Source: Actinoplanes sp. TFC3 (lineage in GTDB: Bacteria > Actinomycetota > Actinomycetes > Mycobacteriales > Micromonosporaceae). From it: 64,000 nt of DNA. The translations under genes were made by a program, and so were the position numbers. The notes below the pieces were generated by a model that was not told where the DNA came from, did no database searches, and saw nothing but the letters and a program-made list of their open reading frames with translations. The stretch lies in assembly GCF_001553785.1 (NCBI RefSeq), contig NZ_LOJP01000002.1, positions 1,040,096-1,104,095 on the forward strand. Reading direction: 5' to 3'. Shown here one piece after another: positions 35,143 through 43,646 of the stretch (its first letter is position 1; every line of letters begins with the position of its first letter).

Positions 35143-36015
35143 ATGCCCAGCACCCCGACCGCCACCCGCAGCAGTGTCACTGTCGGTGAGGCCACCCGCA
35201 CGTTCACTCTTGTCGGTACCGCAGCGCCAGGCGAGGCCAGGCCACTGATTCTCGTGTTCCACGGTTCCCGCCAGACCGGTGACAAGCATCGTGCCTTCAC
35301 TGGCGGCGTCTTCGACGCGCTCGCTGCCCGCGGTGCACTTGTTGCCTACCTCGACGGCTATCGCGGCAACTGGAACGACGCCCGCCGCGAAGATCGCTTC
35401 CCGGCCCGCCGCGCCGACATCGACGACGTCGGCTTCGCCCGTGCGGTCATCTCCATGTTCGCCTCGGGCCGGCGCATCGACCCCAGCCGTGTGTACGCGG
35501 TCGGCTACTCCAACGGCGGCCAGATGGTCCTCCGCCTCGCCCACGAAATCCCCGATCTGCTGGCGGGTGTGACGGTGATCGCCGCGACCATGCCGGCACC
35601 AGAGAACTTCCTCGCCAGTCAGGCACCTCGGGCGTCATTGCCGGTCTTGTTGATCCACGGCACCAACGATCCGATCGTCTCCTACCAGGGCGGCACCATG
35701 AACTGGGCCCTGCGCACCATGTTCAAAGTGGGTGGCTCTTGCTGGTCGGCCACCCGCACCGCTCGTTACTTCGCCGAACGTAACGGAATCACTACCGAGC
35801 CCAGGAGTACGCGATTGCCGAAGAAGACACCCGCCGACCCCACTGAGGTTGAACGCACAACTTATGAGGAAAGCAACGTTCCCCCAGTGGTCCTCTACAC
35901 CATCCACGGCGGCGGCCACACCATTCCCGGCGCCTCGTCCGCCCCGGCACTCATCGGTAAGACCAGTCACCAGGTCAACGCAGCGGGCATCATCGCCCAG
36001 TTCTTCGATCTCTGA
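35143..36015 (+). CDS. Polyhydroxybutyrate depolymerase-family esterase (LpqC-like)
   Basis: 290 residues; ATG 35143 with GAGGA at 35133-35137. Alpha/beta hydrolase: LILVFHGSRQTGDK (oxyanion loop), nucleophile YAVGYSNGGQMVLR, acid in LLIHGTNDPIVSYQGG, His in YTIHGGGHTIPGAS. The family includes PHB depolymerases and feruloyl esterases. No signal peptide is evident with this start, which differs from secreted members. Co-transcribed with the epoxide-hydrolase-like gene and closed by a terminator at 36025. Confidence 0.88.
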   Translation: MPSTPTATRSSVTVGEATRTFTLVGTAAPGEARPLILVFHGSRQTGDKHRAFTGGVFDALAARGALVAYLDGYRGNWNDARREDRFPARRADIDDVGFARAVISMFASGRRIDPSRVYAVGYSNGGQMVLRLAHEIPDLLAGVTVIAATMPAPENFLASQAPRASLPVLLIHGTNDPIVSYQGGTMNWALRTMFKVGGSCWSATRTARYFAERNGITTEPRSTRLPKKTPADPTEVERTTYEESNVPPVVLYTIHGGGHTIPGASSAPALIGKTSHQVNAAGIIAQFFDL

Positions 36016-36024
36016 AGCTTCGAC

Positions 36025-36061
36025 GGGGCTTCGGGGGCTGAACCGGCCAGCCCGAAGCCCC
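36025..36061 (+). terminator. Terminator hairpin after esterase gene
   Basis: Stem GGGGCTTCGGG (36025-36035) with CCCGAAGCCCC (36051-36061), extended inward by GGCTG/CCAGCC pairing. Nine bases after the stop. No T-run, common in high-GC actinobacteria. Confidence 0.75.
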
Positions 36062-36147
36062 GGACGAATATGAAACCACCCGATCAATCTGATTCACGGG
36101 TTCCCGGTGCCACAGCCATCGGCAGAGCGCATCGCCACCCAGCGTGC

Positions 36148-36201
36148 GTTACATCGTGTGACTGACCCCTACGGACCGCCGCGCACGATCGGCGGCAGCT
36201 C
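36148..36201 (+). repeat. Dispersed imperfect repeat, copy C
   Basis: CATCGTGTGACTGACCCCTA then CCGCCGCGCACGATCGGCGGCAG; the weakest match of the three copies (others at 28931 and 30861). Confidence 0.35.
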
Positions 36202-36309
36202 CGGGCCCTGGACCAATACGGCTGTAACCGCGTGATCATGCCGGGGCGGATGGGAGCAGGGCGGTTGGCGGCATCCCGACGCACCTACGGCAGGCCCGCG
36301 CAAGCTTCA

Positions 36310-37167
36310 TCAGGGAGCGGAGTGCCGGTCGCCACTGGTCCAGAGTGTGAGCAGGCGCAGGTTGTCCTGCGAAGGGCTGCCGGGATCAGCGGTGTAGAGG
36401 AACAGCGTTTGGTCCTCGTCGCCGGGCAACGTCAGGGCTTCGTACCGCAGCGTGATCAGGCCGACGGCGGGATGCGCCATGCGTTTGGTGCCGTGGGTGC
36501 GCTCGTGCACCTTGTGGCTGTTCCACCAGGTACGGAAGTCCGGGCTCTTGATGGTGAGCTCGCCGACCAGCTCGCTGAGGCGAATGTCGTCGGGGTTGCG
36601 GCCGGCGTAAAGGCGCAGGGTACCGGCGACGTCGGCCGCCACGGAGGGCCAGTCGAGGAATGCGGCGCGGGCGTCAGGGTCGAGAAAGATCCACCGCGTG
36701 TAGTTGCGCTCGCGGGCCGGCAGTCGCGTCCAATCGGTGAGCAGCGCACAGGCCAGCGGGTTCGCGGCGAGGACGTCGGTGCGCCGGCCCAGGATCAGCG
36801 CCGGGTGCTCGGTCATCGAGGCGATCATCTGCTGCATGGCGGGGCGCACACGCTGCGGCGGCTTCTGCCCGGCGCGCCGCCGGGTAGGGCGGGCCAGGTC
36901 AGCCAGGTGGGCGCGGGCGGCCGGCTCCAGCTGGAACACCCGGGCCAAGGCGTCGACCACCGCGTCTGACGGGGTGCTGTGGCGACCCTGCTCGAGCCGG
37001 GTGTAGTAGTCGACGCTTACCCCGGCGAGCTGCGCCACCTCCTCACGCCGCAGCCCGCGGACCCGCCGCCCGGCCGTCACGTCCGGCGGTGCGACCCCCG
37101 CCATCTCCGGCGTCGTGCTCGCCCGGCAGGTTCGCAAGAACTCAGCCAGCTCCAGGTTCACCACCAT
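36310..37167 (-). CDS. HTH-XRE transcriptional regulator with MmyB-like ligand domain
   Basis: About 285 residues from ATG 37167. N-terminal XRE HTH (30-80, GLRREEVAQLAGVSVDYYTR, LEQGRHSTPSDAVVDALARV) is followed by the MmyB-like PAS-type ligand domain (ALILGRRTDVLAANPLACAL, FLDPDARAAFLDWPSVAADV). In this family the domain binds fatty acids. It is divergent from the SDR gene at 37323, a very common actinobacterial pairing in which the regulator controls the dehydrogenase. Confidence 0.92.
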   Translation of the reverse strand: MVVNLELAEFLRTCRASTTPEMAGVAPPDVTAGRRVRGLRREEVAQLAGVSVDYYTRLEQGRHSTPSDAVVDALARVFQLEPAARAHLADLARPTRRRAGQKPPQRVRPAMQQMIASMTEHPALILGRRTDVLAANPLACALLTDWTRLPARERNYTRWIFLDPDARAAFLDWPSVAADVAGTLRLYAGRNPDDIRLSELVGELTIKSPDFRTWWNSHKVHERTHGTKRMAHPAVGLITLRYEALTLPGDEDQTLFLYTADPGSPSQDNLRLLTLWTSGDRHSAP

Positions 37168-37322
37168 GCAGCAGATCATCGCGCAATGCCTTGGCCAGCG
37201 AGAAGAGGCTGAGTGGGCATGGCATTCCTAGGTAGCGCTGGGCTGGCTCGGGCCTGTCCGGACCGGCGGCACCGCTCGCACGATGGAGGCCGTCGTGACA
37301 CCACAGCAACGAGGAGAACCTC

Positions 37323-38183
37323 ATGTCGTACCCCGCTACAGGCCCCGCCACCTGGTTCGTCACCGGCACGTCCCGTGGCCTGGGCTTGGAGTTGGTCACC
37401 CAGCTGCTGCGCCGCGGTGACAACGTGGCCGCGACCACCCGGTCGGTACACCGCCTCGACGAGGCCCTGGGAAACATCGACCGGTCCCGGCTGCTGACCG
37501 CGGAGGTGGAACTGGCCGACGAGGCGGCCGTAGTAGCAGCCATCGAGGCGACAGACCGACGATTCGGCACCATCGATGTTGTTGTGAACAACGCCGGGTA
37601 CGGTTTCCTCGGCGCGGTCGAGGAAGTCACCGACGTCGAGGCCCGGCAGATGTTCGACGTACAGATCTTCGGCGTCTGGAACGTGCTGCGCGCGGTGCTG
37701 CCAGCCATGCGGGAACGCCGCGGCGGGCACATCGTCAACATTTCCTCCATCCTTGGCCTGACCGCCTTCCCCGGCTGGGGTCTCTACTGCGCCGGTAAGT
37801 ACGCCCTGGAAGGGCTCACCGAGTCACTGGCCGCCGAGGTGGCCGCGTTCGGCATCGACGTCCACCTTGTCGAACCCGGCTACACCCGCACCGACTTCCT
37901 CCGCACCACCTCACTCGGCCTGCCGTCGAACCCAATCGGTGGCTACGAAGCCATCCGGGAGATGACCGACGCCCACCTGAAGATGCCCGGCACCCAACTC
38001 GGCGACCCCGTCAAAGCCGCGACCGCGATTATCAGCGTCGCCACCGGCGCAAAGGCCCCACTGCACCAACTGCTCGGCTCCGACTCCTACGGGCTGGCCA
38101 AAGCGCGCCTCGACACTCTCACGGCAGACGTCGAGAACGGCCGCGACCTGGCCGCCTCCACCGACATCGCCCGGAACGCCTGA
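37323..38183 (+). CDS. Short-chain dehydrogenase/reductase
   Basis: 286 residues; ATG 37323 with AGGAG at 37310-37315. Classical SDR: cofactor motif TGTSRGLG (14-21), NNAG in VVVNNAGYGFLG, catalytic Ser in NISSILG, and the Tyr/Lys pair in YCAGKYALEG. It ends after an extended C-terminus (LHQLLGSDSYGLAKARLDTL) that is typical of this subgroup. Probably NADP-dependent; substrate unknown. Divergent from the MmyB-like regulator. Confidence 0.93.
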   Translation: MSYPATGPATWFVTGTSRGLGLELVTQLLRRGDNVAATTRSVHRLDEALGNIDRSRLLTAEVELADEAAVVAAIEATDRRFGTIDVVVNNAGYGFLGAVEEVTDVEARQMFDVQIFGVWNVLRAVLPAMRERRGGHIVNISSILGLTAFPGWGLYCAGKYALEGLTESLAAEVAAFGIDVHLVEPGYTRTDFLRTTSLGLPSNPIGGYEAIREMTDAHLKMPGTQLGDPVKAATAIISVATGAKAPLHQLLGSDSYGLAKARLDTLTADVENGRDLAASTDIARNA

Positions 38184-39021
38184 CCGCGTCGCCGATGGCA
38201 ACGGACCGCACGCCGCGACTCCGCAGCCGCTCGTCGGCCACATCCGAACCTTCGATCAGCTACGGCGTCGTGCGCTGTTCGTGATGGCTCCCGCTCGGGG
38301 GCCGGCTGAAAGTCCGCTTTTCTGCCACCCGGACCACTTCTCCGGCCTGAGCAGTCGAGCAGCGATCGAGTTCCGCTTGCCTTCCAAGCATTGCGCCCGC
38401 CGCCAATACGCTTCGGCCCTTAGCGACTCTGCCCGCCCGAGTGGCACCGGCAGGATCGTTCAACGGCTCGGGCTTCGGCACTGCCACGGTCTGGGATAGC
38501 TCAACCCATCCGAACGCCGCAGGTGACCTGCTGGGCGACTTCCCTACCACGTATGCGACCGGGCCGGTGTCGGCGCTGTTACCGTGGCCGGCCGCCACGG
38601 CACGGAGGTATCGCTTCTTCAGCACCGCGGACAGCGCGAGTTCAGGCGCCTCCGAGACCGTTGCGGCATCGGCCAGCTTCACATGACAGGCCCGCAGCGC
38701 CTGGCCCGAGGCCTTCACGACCGCGCGGGCGGTGGCCGAACGTCGCCGGACCGGCTGAAGGCGTCATCCGGCGGGCTGCACCTCGACCCGCAGGATGCGG
38801 TTGCCGCCGGTGCGTGGAGCCCTGCCGTCCCAGGTGATGGCATGCCGGCTGCCCCACGAGGCGCTGAGCCGATCTCCACTCGGCGCGCGGGGCACCGATC
38901 CCGGTTCTCAAGTCATCACCGCACTCGCGCGGGGATGTCTCACGCGGTCATGACCGGGAGGAAGCAGGGCGGCCTTGTGCGTACCGTCGCAGTTGCCGCT
39001 GGCCGCACGTACCGGTTCAGG
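38184..39021. other. Long intergenic stretch, no gene supported
   Basis: About 840 bases. Open frames on both strands (38260-38718 minus, 38584-39117 plus) show no domain, no SD and overlapping antisense layout. No IS ends, tRNA or clear repeats. Possibly a decayed gene region between the SDR and the convergent MFS gene. Confidence 0.4.
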
Positions 39022-40509
39022 TCATTTCGTTGTCGTTGCTGGGGAGGGCTGTTCGATGCCGACAAAGTTCGGCGGCGTTTGTGCTATGGAGAGTGCTGGC
39101 GTTGTTCGGCGAGGTAGCAAGAAGCACATGGGAGCGGCCAGGGCGGTGAAGGCGATCGCCCACCAGAAGGCGTTGCCGAAGGCGGAGCCGGCGCCCGGTT
39201 GATGGTTGCCAGTTGCGTGCTGGAGGACGACGGCGAGCGCGGCCGTGCCGATGGAGCCGCCGACCTGCTGGGCGACTCTGGTGATGATGCTGGCGTTGGG
39301 TATCTCTTCTTGTGAGAGACCCAGGAAGGACGCCCCGAGCAGCGGGATGATGGCCACGCCCATCCCGAAGCCTCTCACCAGCAGGGAGACCAGGAGGAGA
39401 AGGTAGCTGGTGTCACCGGTGACAAAGCCGAACGGAATCGTCGCGACCGTCACGACCAAGAATCCGGCGAGTGCCACCCAGCGCGGCCCGAACCGGTCGG
39501 TGTATCGGCCCGCGAGGTTGCGCGAGAGCAACGTGCCGATGCCCTGGGGGATGAGCAGCAGTCCCGCGCCGAGCGCGTCCTGGCCGCGGCCCTGTTGCCA
39601 GTAGAGCGGCAGCAGGAACATCGCTCCGTACAACGTGGCGCCGGCGAGAAAGCCCAGCAACGATCCCGATGCGAACGGGAGGTGCCGCAAAAGCCGCAGG
39701 TCGATGAGCGCGTCGGCACCCCGGCGAAGCGACCAGGCGACGAAGGCGGCCACCAGGACACCACCGGTGACAAGCGGGACCTCGACCTGGGCGCTAGCGA
39801 GCCCCCCGCTGCCGGCCGCCTGGGAGAGGCCATAGATGACCGCGGTGATCCCGGGTGAGATGAGGGCGAGACCGATGATATCGAGACGGACGCTGCGTCT
39901 GGATGCTTCGGCAGGCAGGTTGCGGCGGGCGAGCCACAAGCCGGCCAGGCAGAAGGGAACGTTGACGAAGAACAGCCAGCGCCAGTCGGCAGCAGCGAGG
40001 ATGACCCCACCGATCACCGGCCCGATGATCGGCCCCAACGTGGTCGGCAAGGTGATCGCCGCCATCACCCGACCGATATTGCGACCGCCGGCCGCTTGCA
40101 CAATGAGCGTCGTCATCAGCGGTAGCATGACGCCGCCGCCGATCCCTTGGAGCACCCGGAAGACGATCAGGCTGGGGGCGTCCCAGGCCACGGCGCACAG
40201 GACCGACCCGAGCAGGAAGGTCGACAGCGACACCAGCCACAGGGTCTTGCCGCCCAATGCGGCCTGGGCCCAGCCGGTGACTGGAATCGTGACGAACATC
40301 GCGAGCAGGTAGCCGGTGCTCACCCACTGGATCGTGCCGAGCGACGCGTGCAGATCGGTGGTCAGATCCTGGATGGCGACGCTGACAATCGTGGCGTCGA
40401 AGACGACCGCCATCGCCCCGACGATGATGGTGAAGGCCGTCACCCAGACGGCGCGGTCGATGTGGTTTGGATCGCCGGGGACGGTCGCGGTTTTGGTTTC
40501 GGTTCTCAT
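39022..40509 (-). CDS. MFS drug exporter, DHA2 (EmrB/QacA) 14-TM type
   Basis: 495 residues from ATG 40509. Fourteen hydrophobic helices; motif A-like GWAQAALGGKTLWLVSLSTF in loop 2-3 and motif C in TM5 (TLGPIIGPVIGGVI). Early helix FDATIVSVAIQDLTTDLHAS is the motif D1 region typical of drug:H+ antiporters. The ATG overlaps the stop of the MDR oxidoreductase gene (ATGA), forming an operon controlled by the divergent TetR at 41548. Probable role: efflux of a toxic compound handled by the reductase. Confidence 0.93.
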   Translation of the reverse strand: MRTETKTATVPGDPNHIDRAVWVTAFTIIVGAMAVVFDATIVSVAIQDLTTDLHASLGTIQWVSTGYLLAMFVTIPVTGWAQAALGGKTLWLVSLSTFLLGSVLCAVAWDAPSLIVFRVLQGIGGGVMLPLMTTLIVQAAGGRNIGRVMAAITLPTTLGPIIGPVIGGVILAAADWRWLFFVNVPFCLAGLWLARRNLPAEASRRSVRLDIIGLALISPGITAVIYGLSQAAGSGGLASAQVEVPLVTGGVLVAAFVAWSLRRGADALIDLRLLRHLPFASGSLLGFLAGATLYGAMFLLPLYWQQGRGQDALGAGLLLIPQGIGTLLSRNLAGRYTDRFGPRWVALAGFLVVTVATIPFGFVTGDTSYLLLLVSLLVRGFGMGVAIIPLLGASFLGLSQEEIPNASIITRVAQQVGGSIGTAALAVVLQHATGNHQPGAGSAFGNAFWWAIAFTALAAPMCFLLPRRTTPALSIAQTPPNFVGIEQPSPATTTK

Positions 40510-41459
40510 GCGAGATCGATGACTACCTTTCCGTGTACGTGCCGGCCTGCCTGCAGTTCGACAGCGGCGCGGATCCGGTCGACCGGAAAGGTCGCCGCGA
40601 TCGGCACACGGAGCCGGCCCTGCGCGGCCAGTTGGGCGATCTCCTCGATGGCCCCGGGGACAGCGTTGGCGCCGTTCGCCGGCGTGATGCCGTCCACCAC
40701 GGCGGCGATCGTGCTCATCCGGGAGTCCGGTACGCCGAGCTCGCGGGCCACCGTGACCGTGTCGATGCCGTGCAGGTCCAGGGCGGCGGTGACGCCGCCG
40801 GGGGCCAGTTCGCGGACCCGGCCGGCCAAGCCCTCGCCATAGGTGACCGGCTCTGCCCCCAGCGCCCGCAGAGCCTCGGCCGAGCCGGCTGACCCGGTCC
40901 CGATGACCCGCGCGCCGGCCAGGCGAGCGAGCTGCACGGCGAACACACCGACTCCGCCGCCCGCGCCACCGATCAGCAGCGTGTCGGACGGGCCGGGGTT
41001 GATGACGGCGAGCGCGGCGGCGGCCGTGCACCCCGCGATCGACAGCGCGGCGGCGATCCGGTCGTCGAGGCCGTCCGGCGTGTGATGGACGTCGCCGCCC
41101 TGGCCGATGTGACCGGGCGCGTTCACGACCACGTAGTCGGCGACGCTTCGCGAGAACGCACCGCCGAACACCCGGTCGCCGACCTTGAACAGGTCGCCGA
41201 CCCCGTCACCGACCCCGTCGACGACGCCCGCGTAGTCGTTGCCGAACCCGCACGGCAGGCTCAGCCCGAAACGAGCGGCCGCGTCCGGGTCGGAGGTCAT
41301 GAACCAGTCCATCGGGTTCAGCCCCGCCGCGGTCACCCGTACACGGACTTGTCCTGCACCGGCCTCCGGGATTGGCACCTCACTCAGCTCGAGGGTCTCG
41401 GGGCCGCCGAACGACTCGACGAACTGGACCGCCCGGCTGGTGCTGGTAGACACGTTCAT
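40506..41459 (-). CDS. Zinc-independent MDR oxidoreductase (quinone reductase-like)
   Basis: 317 residues from ATG 41459 with AGGAG about 11 bases upstream. GroES-like N-terminal domain (VRVRVTAAGLNPMDWFMTSD, CGFGNDYAGVVDGVGDGV) and Rossmann domain with LLIGGAGGGVGVFAVQLARL, the AxxGxxG-type NADPH motif of quinone oxidoreductases. No structural-zinc Cys cluster. First gene of the operon with the MFS exporter, ATGA overlap. Confidence 0.92.
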   Translation of the reverse strand: MNVSTSTSRAVQFVESFGGPETLELSEVPIPEAGAGQVRVRVTAAGLNPMDWFMTSDPDAAARFGLSLPCGFGNDYAGVVDGVGDGVGDLFKVGDRVFGGAFSRSVADYVVVNAPGHIGQGGDVHHTPDGLDDRIAAALSIAGCTAAAALAVINPGPSDTLLIGGAGGGVGVFAVQLARLAGARVIGTGSAGSAEALRALGAEPVTYGEGLAGRVRELAPGGVTAALDLHGIDTVTVARELGVPDSRMSTIAAVVDGITPANGANAVPGAIEEIAQLAAQGRLRVPIAATFPVDRIRAAVELQAGRHVHGKVVIDLA

Positions 41460-41547
41460 GCTGAGCTGACTCCTGAAGAAGAGGGGAACCACGAAAAGGA
41501 CTATGCTCCGTATCGCTGTCCCCACCGTAACAGGAGCGTGATCCGTT

Positions 41548-42129
41548 TTGGAAGAGATCTCCTCATCACCCCCTCGGGCGGACGCTGCACGCAACCGCAA
41601 ACAGCTCCTCGAGGTGGCCACCCGGGTCTTCGCCACTTCCGGCACCGAGCCGTCACTGCGCGAGATCGCGCGCGAGGCCGGGGTCGGCATCGCCACGCTC
41701 TACCGCCACTTCCCCACCCGCGAGGCCCTGGTCGCCGCGGTCTACGCCGACCAGGTGGCCCGTCTCACCGAGGGCGCGAGCGAGCTTCTCACGGCGCTTC
41801 CGCCGACCCAGGCATTACGGCGCTGGATGGACCTGTTCGGCGAGTGGATCGCCACCAAGGACGGCATGCTGAGCACCCTGCTCGCCATGATTGAGTCCCA
41901 AGAGCTCCCGCACGCCCAGACCCACACCGACCTGATCGCCGCGATCGACGACCTGCTCCGCGCCGGGCACACGACTGGAGAACTACGCACCGACGTCACC
42001 GCCGACGACCTCGCCGCCCACCTGATCGGCATCTACACCGTCGCACCCCTACCCGAGCACGCCACCCGGGCCGACCGTCTGCTGAGCGTCCTGATGCACG
42101 GCCTCCGCCCCACGGCCCAAGACCAATAG
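41548..42129 (+). CDS. TetR-family regulator
   Basis: 193 residues; start TTG 41548 with AGGAG at 41532-41536. HTH at about 35-62 (PSLREIAREAGVGIATLYRH). The C-terminal ligand domain (LRRWMDLFGEWIATKDGMLS) is of the SACE_7040-like TetR group. It is divergent, 88 bases away, from the MDR/MFS operon and probably represses it. Confidence 0.92.
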   Translation: MEEISSSPPRADAARNRKQLLEVATRVFATSGTEPSLREIAREAGVGIATLYRHFPTREALVAAVYADQVARLTEGASELLTALPPTQALRRWMDLFGEWIATKDGMLSTLLAMIESQELPHAQTHTDLIAAIDDLLRAGHTTGELRTDVTADDLAAHLIGIYTVAPLPEHATRADRLLSVLMHGLRPTAQDQ

Positions 42130-42507
42130 CAGGATTGCCCACCGACAGGACCGTGTCGCGGACAATTTCAGCGCGGGCAGAATGGTGCCGTCGGGTTGCA
42201 CGAGCAGGTCGTCGAGCCGTCCGTCAGGTCGAAGCGCCAGCAGATGGGCTGCCGGGCGGCGGCGGTGCCTCGGCACGGATCACGGTGCCGCCTCGCGTGC
42301 ATACGGTGACGGCGGCCTGGTGGCAGGGTGCCGCGCAAGTCTGAGTTCGTCGCAGTGATTCACACGGACGCGGCGAATTCGCCCACATCCACCGCAGAGC
42401 CGGTCCTCGTTGCGATAGCAGCACGGGCCGAGGGCCTCACGGACACTCGCTGTTCCGGGAGGACGAAGGTTGTACGCGGCGCTGCCGGGCAGGCGCGCTC
42501 GCGGTCT
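42130..42507. other. Intergenic stretch
   Basis: About 380 bases; no supportable gene. It separates the TetR gene from a nuclease fragment and lies outside the integrated element. Confidence 0.35.
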
Positions 42508-42813
42508 TCAAAACAAAGAACGCCGGCCGCTCATACTCGGTATCCCAGGTCGGCAAGGCTGTCCCCAGATCCGGAGGCTTTTCCAGAGATCAGTAGCGGC
42601 GTCGGTGAGCTTGGTGCCCGGGGCTCCGTGTTTGAGCTGCCACAAGCTGGTGGTGGCATCTCGCCGGACTTCGATGTCGTCGCCAGCTTCGATGGCGACT
42701 CTCCAGTCGAGTCCCGTAGCGAGTTGTTCGACGCAGAACGCCAGGGCCTGCCGGAGCTGGAAGAGGTAGCTGACAGCGGCGGCGGAGGCCTCGAACGGAT
42801 CACCCCTGCCCAC
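42508..42813 (-). pseudogene. Fragment of Cap4/DUF4297-like dsDNA nuclease
   Basis: 101 codons from GTG 42813. The first 80 residues read as the N-terminus of the DUF4297 (dsDNA nuclease, Cap4-type) domain: DPFEASAAAVSYLFQLRQAL, CVEQLATGLDWRVAIEAGDD and the PD-(D/E)XK-like strand TTSLWQLKHGAPGTKLTDAA. After LRIW the similarity is lost and the frame ends at TGA 42508, whereas intact proteins run to several hundred residues with an effector-sensing C-terminus. So this is a 5' remnant of an anti-phage nuclease gene. Family call is from motif recognition only. Confidence 0.55.
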
Positions 42814-43142
42814 TCATCCCGCGCCCTCAGCTCGCTATTCCCAACCAAGAGAGATCTTACGACTACACAGGAGCGCTCGAACGATCACATTCGGCGATAT
42901 ACCGAGCCGGAGTAAACGGTACCGATTTACGGTAGCAAGCTCGCACGCACAGGTACTCCCTGGCTGCGACACGACCTGCGACCGAGGGCTACGTACCGTA
43001 GTCGGTAGGGTTTCCACGCGGGGGACCAAAGTGCAGCTCAGACCCATTAAGGAGGAGCGAGTCGACTATCTTTGACACGCAATCACCACCGGATGACTAC
43101 GGTCCCACCAGGCGGGATTCGAATGCATAGCTGGGAAACGAC
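42814..43142. other. Lower-GC intergenic stretch left of integrated element
   Basis: No gene seen. Base composition drops compared with the flanking chromosome. A short tRNA T-arm-like string (GGGATTCGAATGC near 43111) is present, but no tRNA can be folded. Confidence 0.35.
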
Positions 43143-43186
43143 AAGGCCGTGACCTTTACTTCCACAGGTCACGGCCTTGATCTTTT
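43143..43186. terminator. Bidirectional terminator at left att site
   Basis: Stem AAGGCCGTGACCT (43143-43155) with AGGTCACGGCCTT (43166-43178), then GATCTTTTG. Sits immediately outside the left direct repeat; a similar hairpin stands outside the integrase gene at the right repeat. Confidence 0.8.
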
Positions 43187-43229
43187 GTGCGCCCGAAGGG
43201 ACTCGAACCCCTAACCTTCTGATCCGTAG
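43187..43229 (-). repeat. Left att repeat (tRNA-Arg 3' half)
   Basis: Identical over 43 bases to 51415-51457. Contains anticodon loop, variable and T arm and acceptor 3' strand of tRNA-Arg(ACG); no 5' half beside it, so not a functional tRNA. Confidence 0.9.
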
Positions 43230-43335
43230 ATTTGCACCGCCGTGGTGTAGAGGTCCGGGCCCGTCCGGATCATGTCCTCGACCAGCGGCGTAGTGTTCGA
43301 TCTTGTTCGCACCCGTCTATGGGCGATCATCCCGG

Positions 43336-43357
43336 TGGCTCCCACCGATGGCTCCCA
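43336..43357 (+). repeat. Candidate integrase arm sites, left (TGGCTCCCA x2)
   Basis: TGGCTCCCA at 43336-43344 and 43349-43357. The same 9-mer occurs at 51313-51321 and 51325-51333 near the right att repeat, with a TGGCTCCCC variant at 51295-51303. Paired placement near both cores suggests arm-type integrase binding sites. Confidence 0.5.
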
Positions 43358-43603
43358 ACCACGAGATCGTTGGCACCGCGCATCGGGCCGCTCCTCGACT
43401 CGCACCAGCGACTCAACGGCCGGCATAAAGCTCGGCAAAAATTGACGCCAGCAAGACCGCCATTTCGGTGGCAAGCCGCGAAGCGGTGCGGCAGTAGGTC
43501 GGCCAGGACAACTCGGGACCTAAGAAGTCCTGGCGGCCTGGTTCGATCAAGCTCCGTGCAAGTCCAGACGGGGGTGCAGAAGATTGGATACGGCCGGTGC
43601 GGT

Positions 43604-43642
43604 TGCTGTCGTTGCTGTACTGCGCTGCTATACAGCAACAGC
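43604..43642 (-). terminator. Terminator for the 43647 gene
   Basis: GTTGCTGTA (43611-43619) pairs with TACAGCAAC (43631-43639), extended by outer GCTGTC/AACAGC. It lies just past the stop of the minus-strand gene at 43647. Confidence 0.6.
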
Positions 43643-43646
43643 GAAT

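Noticed and set aside
38260-38718. 152-codon minus-strand frame in the SDR-MFS gap
   Set aside because: No recognisable domain, overlapping antisense frames of equal length, no SD; kept as non-coding.
43104-43135. T-arm-like string near the left end of the element
   Set aside because: GGGATTCGAATGC resembles a T loop, but stem pairing fails and no other arms are found.
43187-43229. Possible complete tRNA-Arg gene
   Set aside because: Only the 3' half is present at each copy; no matching 5' acceptor strand upstream, so not a functional tRNA.
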